Origin: JBBIQS01 sp037442205
GTDB lineage: Bacteria; Myxococcota; Myxococcia; Myxococcales; UBA5297
NCBI GenBank assembly: GCA_037442205.1
Contig: JBBIQS010000108.1
Location: 1-25,931 of the forward strand
Reading direction: 5' to 3'
Length of the DNA stretch: 25,931 bases
Of the stretch, positions 22,509 to 25,931 are shown piece after piece. The notes under the pieces were generated by a model, which was not told the origin of the DNA, did not search any database, and saw nothing but the letters and a program-made list of their open reading frames with translations. The stretch's first letter is position 1; every line of letters begins with the position of its first letter. The position numbers were made by a program, and so were the translations under genes.

Positions 22509-24773
22509 GTGGCCAGGACGTTCCGGCTGCTGCACGTCGGTGCGGCGGCGCTCTCGATTTCACTGCTGGTGGCGGCGCCGGCGGCGGCGCAGCAGGGCTT
22601 CGCCCTGGGCCGCTTCGACCCGGCGGCGCCGGCCAGCGGCTACTTCTCGGTGGACGAGCAGGACCTGTCCGGCAAGATGCGGCCCACCGCGGGGCTGCTC
22701 TTCGACTGGGGCCACAAGCCGCTGGTGATCTACAACCAGGACGGCACCGAGCGCAGCGCTCTGGTCTCGGACCAGGGGATCGTGCACCTCGCCGCCAGTC
22801 TGGTGGTGACCCCGGGCTTGCGGCTGGCGCTGGACCTGCCGGTGGCGGCCATCCAGTCCGGCCAGGGCGGGACCCTGGGCGGACAGACCTTCCAGCCGGC
22901 CACCCGCACCGCCCTGGGCGACCTGCGCATCGGCGCCGACTACCAGCTCTACGGGCGCTACAAGAACCGGCTGACGGTCGCCATCGGCGCCAACTTCTTT
23001 GCCCCCAGCGGCAACAGCGAGCAGTACCAGAGCGACGGCCGCATCCGCTTCGCCCCGCACCTGCTGCTGGCCGGCGGCTTCCAGTCGATCGGCTGGGCGG
23101 CGCAGCTGGCCTACGGCTATCGCGCCCTGAGCACCCAGTTCGCCGGAGTGGACATCGGCAGCGAGCTGCAGGCCGGCCTGGGAGCCCACTGGAAGGGGAT
23201 GGACGAGAGGCTGCGCGTCGGCCCCGAGCTGACCTATTCGACCCTGGCCGGCTCGCCCTTCGCCGGCAAGACCAGCGCCCTGGAGGCCCTGTTCGGCGCC
23301 CACTACGTGCTGGTGCCCGGGCTGGAGCTGAGCGCCGGCGTCTCCACCGGCCTGAGCCAGGCGCTGGGGACTCCGGCGGTGCGCGGTGTTTTCGCCCTGG
23401 CCTGGTCCCAGGGGCGCGGATTGCCCTCCGACCGCGATCGCGACGGCATCGCCGACGCCCAGGACGCCTGCCCCGACTTGCCGGGGATCGCCAGCGCCGA
23501 TCCCAAGCTCAACGGCTGCCCGCCGGACCGCGACCAGGACGGCGTCGCCGACGCCGACGACGCCTGCCCCGACGTCCCGGGAGTCTACAGCTCCGAGGCC
23601 GCGCTCAACGGCTGCCCGCCCGACCGCGACCGCGACGGGATCGCCGACGCCGCCGATGCCTGCCCCGACGAGCCGGGCGTGGCCGATGCCGACGCCAAGA
23701 AGAACGGCTGCCCGCCCGACCGCGACGGTGACGGCATCGCCGACGCCAAGGACGCCTGCCCCGACAAGCCGGGCGTGGCCGATAGCGATCCCAAGTACAA
23801 CGGCTGCCCCGCCGACCGCGACCACGACGGCATCGCCGACGCCCAGGACGCCTGCCCGGACAAGCCCGGCGTGGAGGACGCCGATCCCAAGCTGAACGGC
23901 TGCCCGCCGGACAAGGATCAGGACGGCATCGCCGACGCCGAGGACGCCTGCCCGGACAAGAAGGGCGTGGCCGATCCCGATCCCAAGCGCAACGGCTGCC
24001 CGCCCGATCGCGACCGCGACGGCATCGCCGACGCCGAGGACTTCTGCCCCGATCAGCCCGCCGGCGACAACCCTGACCCCGACCGCGCCGGCTGCCCGTT
24101 CATCGACACCGACGGCGACGCCATCGCCGACTGGGCCGACAACTGCCCCAACGAACCCGGCCCGCTCTCCAACGCCGGCTGCCCGGAGAAGAAGAAGCAG
24201 CTGGTGGTGATCACCAAGGAGAAGATCAAGATCACCGAGAAGATCTACTTCGACTTCGGCAAGGCCACGATCCAGAAGCGCTCCTTCCCGCTGCTGAACA
24301 ACGTGGCCTCGGTCATCCTGAACCACCCGGACATCCCGCTGGTGCAGGTCGAAGGGCACACCGACTCGGTGGGCAAGGCCGAGATCAACCGCAAGCTGTC
24401 GCAGGAGCGTGCCGACGCGGTGCGCGAGTACCTGATCAAGAAGGGCGGCGTGGCCGCGGAGAAGCTGGTGGCCAAGGGCTTCGGACCCGACCGGCCCCAG
24501 GCCTCCAACGCCACCGAGAAGGGCCGCGAGCAGAACCGCCGGGTGGAGTTCATGATCCAGGGCCCGGCCGGCGAGGAGAAGAAGCTGGAGGTCGAGGCGG
24601 TGCCGTTGGCGCCGCTGACCCCCGCCGACAAGAAGGAGGGCGCCGCGGCACCGGCCGGCGATAACAAGAAGGAAGAGGCGCCCGCCCTGCCGTCGCTGTC
24701 CCCGAAGAAGGAGTCCGGCGAGAAGCCCGCGCCGGAGGCCGCAACCCCGGCGCCAGAAGCCGCGAAGCCGTAG
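22509..24773 (+). CDS. OmpA-family outer-membrane protein with thrombospondin type 3 repeats
   Basis: A 754-residue protein from the GTG at 22509, chosen for its AGGGGG 5 bases upstream and the resulting signal peptide ('ARTFRLLHVGAAALSISLLV' region, cut after AAAQ). An ATG at 22485 is the alternative. Residues about 30-300 form an outer-membrane beta-barrel. From residue 308 there are seven 32-residue TSP3 repeats (DRDxDGIADAxDACPDxPG...NGCPP) and a shortened eighth, which bind calcium and act as a stiff spacer. The OmpA domain (about 578-685) has 'EGHTDSVGKAEINRKLSQERADAV' with the peptidoglycan-binding Asp and 'NRRVEF' with the Arg. The Lys/Pro/Ala/Glu-rich tail is probably disordered. It is followed after 23 bases by an adhesin-like gene, so the two are probably one operon. 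Confidence 0.92.
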   Translation: MARTFRLLHVGAAALSISLLVAAPAAAQQGFALGRFDPAAPASGYFSVDEQDLSGKMRPTAGLLFDWGHKPLVIYNQDGTERSALVSDQGIVHLAASLVVTPGLRLALDLPVAAIQSGQGGTLGGQTFQPATRTALGDLRIGADYQLYGRYKNRLTVAIGANFFAPSGNSEQYQSDGRIRFAPHLLLAGGFQSIGWAAQLAYGYRALSTQFAGVDIGSELQAGLGAHWKGMDERLRVGPELTYSTLAGSPFAGKTSALEALFGAHYVLVPGLELSAGVSTGLSQALGTPAVRGVFALAWSQGRGLPSDRDRDGIADAQDACPDLPGIASADPKLNGCPPDRDQDGVADADDACPDVPGVYSSEAALNGCPPDRDRDGIADAADACPDEPGVADADAKKNGCPPDRDGDGIADAKDACPDKPGVADSDPKYNGCPADRDHDGIADAQDACPDKPGVEDADPKLNGCPPDKDQDGIADAEDACPDKKGVADPDPKRNGCPPDRDRDGIADAEDFCPDQPAGDNPDPDRAGCPFIDTDGDAIADWADNCPNEPGPLSNAGCPEKKKQLVVITKEKIKITEKIYFDFGKATIQKRSFPLLNNVASVILNHPDIPLVQVEGHTDSVGKAEINRKLSQERADAVREYLIKKGGVAAEKLVAKGFGPDRPQASNATEKGREQNRRVEFMIQGPAGEEKKLEVEAVPLAPLTPADKKEGAAAPAGDNKKEEAPALPSLSPKKESGEKPAPEAATPAPEAAKP
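23430..24185 (+). repeat. Tandem 96-bp repeats encoding TSP3 units
   Basis: Seven in-frame 96-base units start at 23430, 23526, 23622, 23718, 23814, 23910 and 24006, with a partial unit from 24102. Each encodes a 32-residue calcium-binding-type repeat. The units are all the same length and the DNA is similar enough for recombination to change the number. Confidence 0.92.
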
Positions 24774-24796
24774 CAGAAGCCAACTGGAGGCGTTCC

Positions 24797-25931
24797 ATGC
24801 GTACCTACACCACCCCAGCCACCTTCGCGCGCGCGACTTTGCTGCTGGTATCCTTCGTCCTTCCCGCCCTGTCCCTCGCCGCCCCGGCGCTGCGCTACAA
24901 GGTCGATCAGAAGGGCGACTTCCAGCTCATCGGCAACACCGTGGGCCAGGACTGCGGCCCCAACATCATCTCCCAGCCGGTGGTCGGAAACGTCGGCGCT
25001 TGCTTCGTCAACCAGAGCGGTAGCGTCAACGACTCCGCGCCGGACGTCTTCTGGCGCTCGGAATCGCCTGGCGCCGGCCAGGCCGAGGCCAACACCACCG
25101 TCTCCATCGCCAACGCCCGCTCCACCGCGGTGCTGACGCTCCCCGCCGGCGCCGCCATCACCTACGCCCGGTTGTACTGGGGCGCCATCCGAGCCGGCAC
25201 CACCGCCGACCTCAACGTGACGCTCGACCGTCCGGGCAGTGCCAGCCTGGCGGTGACCGCAGACAGCTCGACAACCATCGACGCCGCCAACGTCACCGCC
25301 AGCCCCACCCAGACCGCTGGGGTAGACGTCTACTACCAGGCCACCGCCGACGTGACCGCCTTCGTCCAGGCCCAGGGCCTCGGCGCCTACCGGGTCGCCG
25401 GCATCGACTCGATCGACCTGGTCGACTTGGACTGCAACGTCACCTACATCGGCTGGTCGATGGTGATCTTCTACACTCAGCCCGGGGCGCCGCCGCGCAA
25501 CCTGGCCATCTTCGACGGCCTGGACCGCGTCCAGCAAAACCAGAGCGCGACCGCCACTCTAAGCGGCTTCCAGGTCCCGGCTGCCGGCTTCGACGCCAAG
25601 CTGGGGGTCATTGCCTACGAGGGCAACCGAAACTCCACCGGCGACTACCTGAGGTTCTACGGCCCCACAGGTTCGACGGCGAACCTCACCGACGCCCAGA
25701 ACCCGGCCACCAACTTCTTCAACAACACCCGCTCCTGGTTGGGGACCGCGGTCAGCGTGGCCGGCGACCTGCCGCAGACCACCGGCCTGCCCGGGAGTCT
25801 GAGCAGCTTCGACCTCGACGTCATCGATGTCACCAACCGAGTCAAGGCCGGCGATACCAGCGCGACCATCGTCGCCGGCAGCACCGGCGACGTCTATTTC
25901 CTGGGCGCCTTCGTCACCTCGATCTCCACCT
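24797..25931 (+). CDS. Secreted adhesin-like protein, N-terminal part (3' end cut off)
   Basis: The frame is open from the ATG at 24797 to the window edge, 378 codons. GGAGG stands 6 bases before the start. A signal peptide ('ATLLLVSFVLPALSLAAPA' region) leads to an all-beta exported domain, with 'APDVFWRSESPGAG', 'TVSIANARSTAVLTLPAGAAITYARLYWGAI', 'GWSMVIFYTQPGAPPRNLAIFDGLD' and repeated short beta strands. This resembles the N-terminal region of large myxobacterial and actinobacterial surface proteins that carry DUF11-type repeats further on; the resemblance is from memory and the repeats, if any, are beyond the window. The Cys pairs ('QDCG', 'GACF', 'DCN') suggest oxidative folding. It is probably co-transcribed with the OmpA-family gene. 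Confidence 0.85.
   Translation, partial: MRTYTTPATFARATLLLVSFVLPALSLAAPALRYKVDQKGDFQLIGNTVGQDCGPNIISQPVVGNVGACFVNQSGSVNDSAPDVFWRSESPGAGQAEANTTVSIANARSTAVLTLPAGAAITYARLYWGAIRAGTTADLNVTLDRPGSASLAVTADSSTTIDAANVTASPTQTAGVDVYYQATADVTAFVQAQGLGAYRVAGIDSIDLVDLDCNVTYIGWSMVIFYTQPGAPPRNLAIFDGLDRVQQNQSATATLSGFQVPAAGFDAKLGVIAYEGNRNSTGDYLRFYGPTGSTANLTDAQNPATNFFNNTRSWLGTAVSVAGDLPQTTGLPGSLSSFDLDVIDVTNRVKAGDTSATIVAGSTGDVYFLGAFVTSIST

Noticed and set aside
23430..24185. CRISPR-like array from regular spacing
   Set aside because: The 96-base period is in frame and encodes calcium-binding TSP3 repeats; there are no unique spacers or cas genes.
22560..24359. 599-codon minus-strand frame with regular GVGDAV repeats
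   Set aside because: The regularity is the antisense image of the 96-bp TSP3 repeats of the OmpA-family gene.

Overview
The window is GC-rich, densely coded DNA (strong G/C at third codon positions) from what is most likely a myxobacterium or a close relative (Myxococcota/Deltaproteobacteria). The indications are paired myxobacterial-type outer-membrane beta-barrel proteins next to a large periplasmic TPR protein, several lipoproteins with MopE-like 'DNDCNG' and 'NCGxCGxxC' cysteine modules, an OmpA protein with thrombospondin type 3 repeats, and an ECF sigma/FecR/outer-membrane gene trio. These are family resemblances read by eye; no database was searched. There are 24 protein genes, two of them cut by the window ends, and no rRNA, tRNA, CRISPR array, IS element or phage genes were found.

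Layout. 1-4423: a truncated lipoprotein (-), an FHA protein (+), the tRNA methyltransferase TrmL (-), a DUF192 protein (+) and an acyl-CoA dehydrogenase (+) closed by a long hairpin. 4533-6281: an exported barrel-like protein and a two-gene AbiEii-type nucleotidyltransferase module (-). 6312-9876: a three-gene operon (-) of two outer-membrane barrels and a TPR protein that resembles gltB-gltA-gltC of the Myxococcus gliding machinery. 10185-12719: a translationally coupled operon (+) of ECF sigma factor, FecR-type anti-sigma and exported barrel-like protein. 12727-13248: a ferritin-like diiron protein (-). 13774-15111: a Cys-rich lipoprotein fused to a metallophosphoesterase (+). 15231-16817: VapB-VapC followed at once by an NYN-LOTUS ribonuclease-like protein (-). 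16907-21147: a large Cys-rich MopE-like lipoprotein and a B12-binding radical SAM enzyme (-). 21493-22323: an unrecognised protein (+). 22509-25931: OmpA/TSP3 protein and the start of a secreted adhesin-like protein (+).

The dominant theme is the cell envelope: about half the genes encode lipoproteins, outer-membrane barrels or exported proteins. A second theme is RNA- or nucleotide-targeting toxin-like modules (AbiEii pair, VapBC, NYN-LOTUS). The points most worth following are the VapBC/NYN-LOTUS arrangement, the short 'LDLSDD' motif shared by the TPR protein and one barrel of the Glt-like operon, a set of genes without Shine-Dalgarno sequences whose promoter-like hexamers imply leaderless transcripts, and the pairing of a B12 radical SAM enzyme having a Met/His-rich tail with a MopE-like protein.
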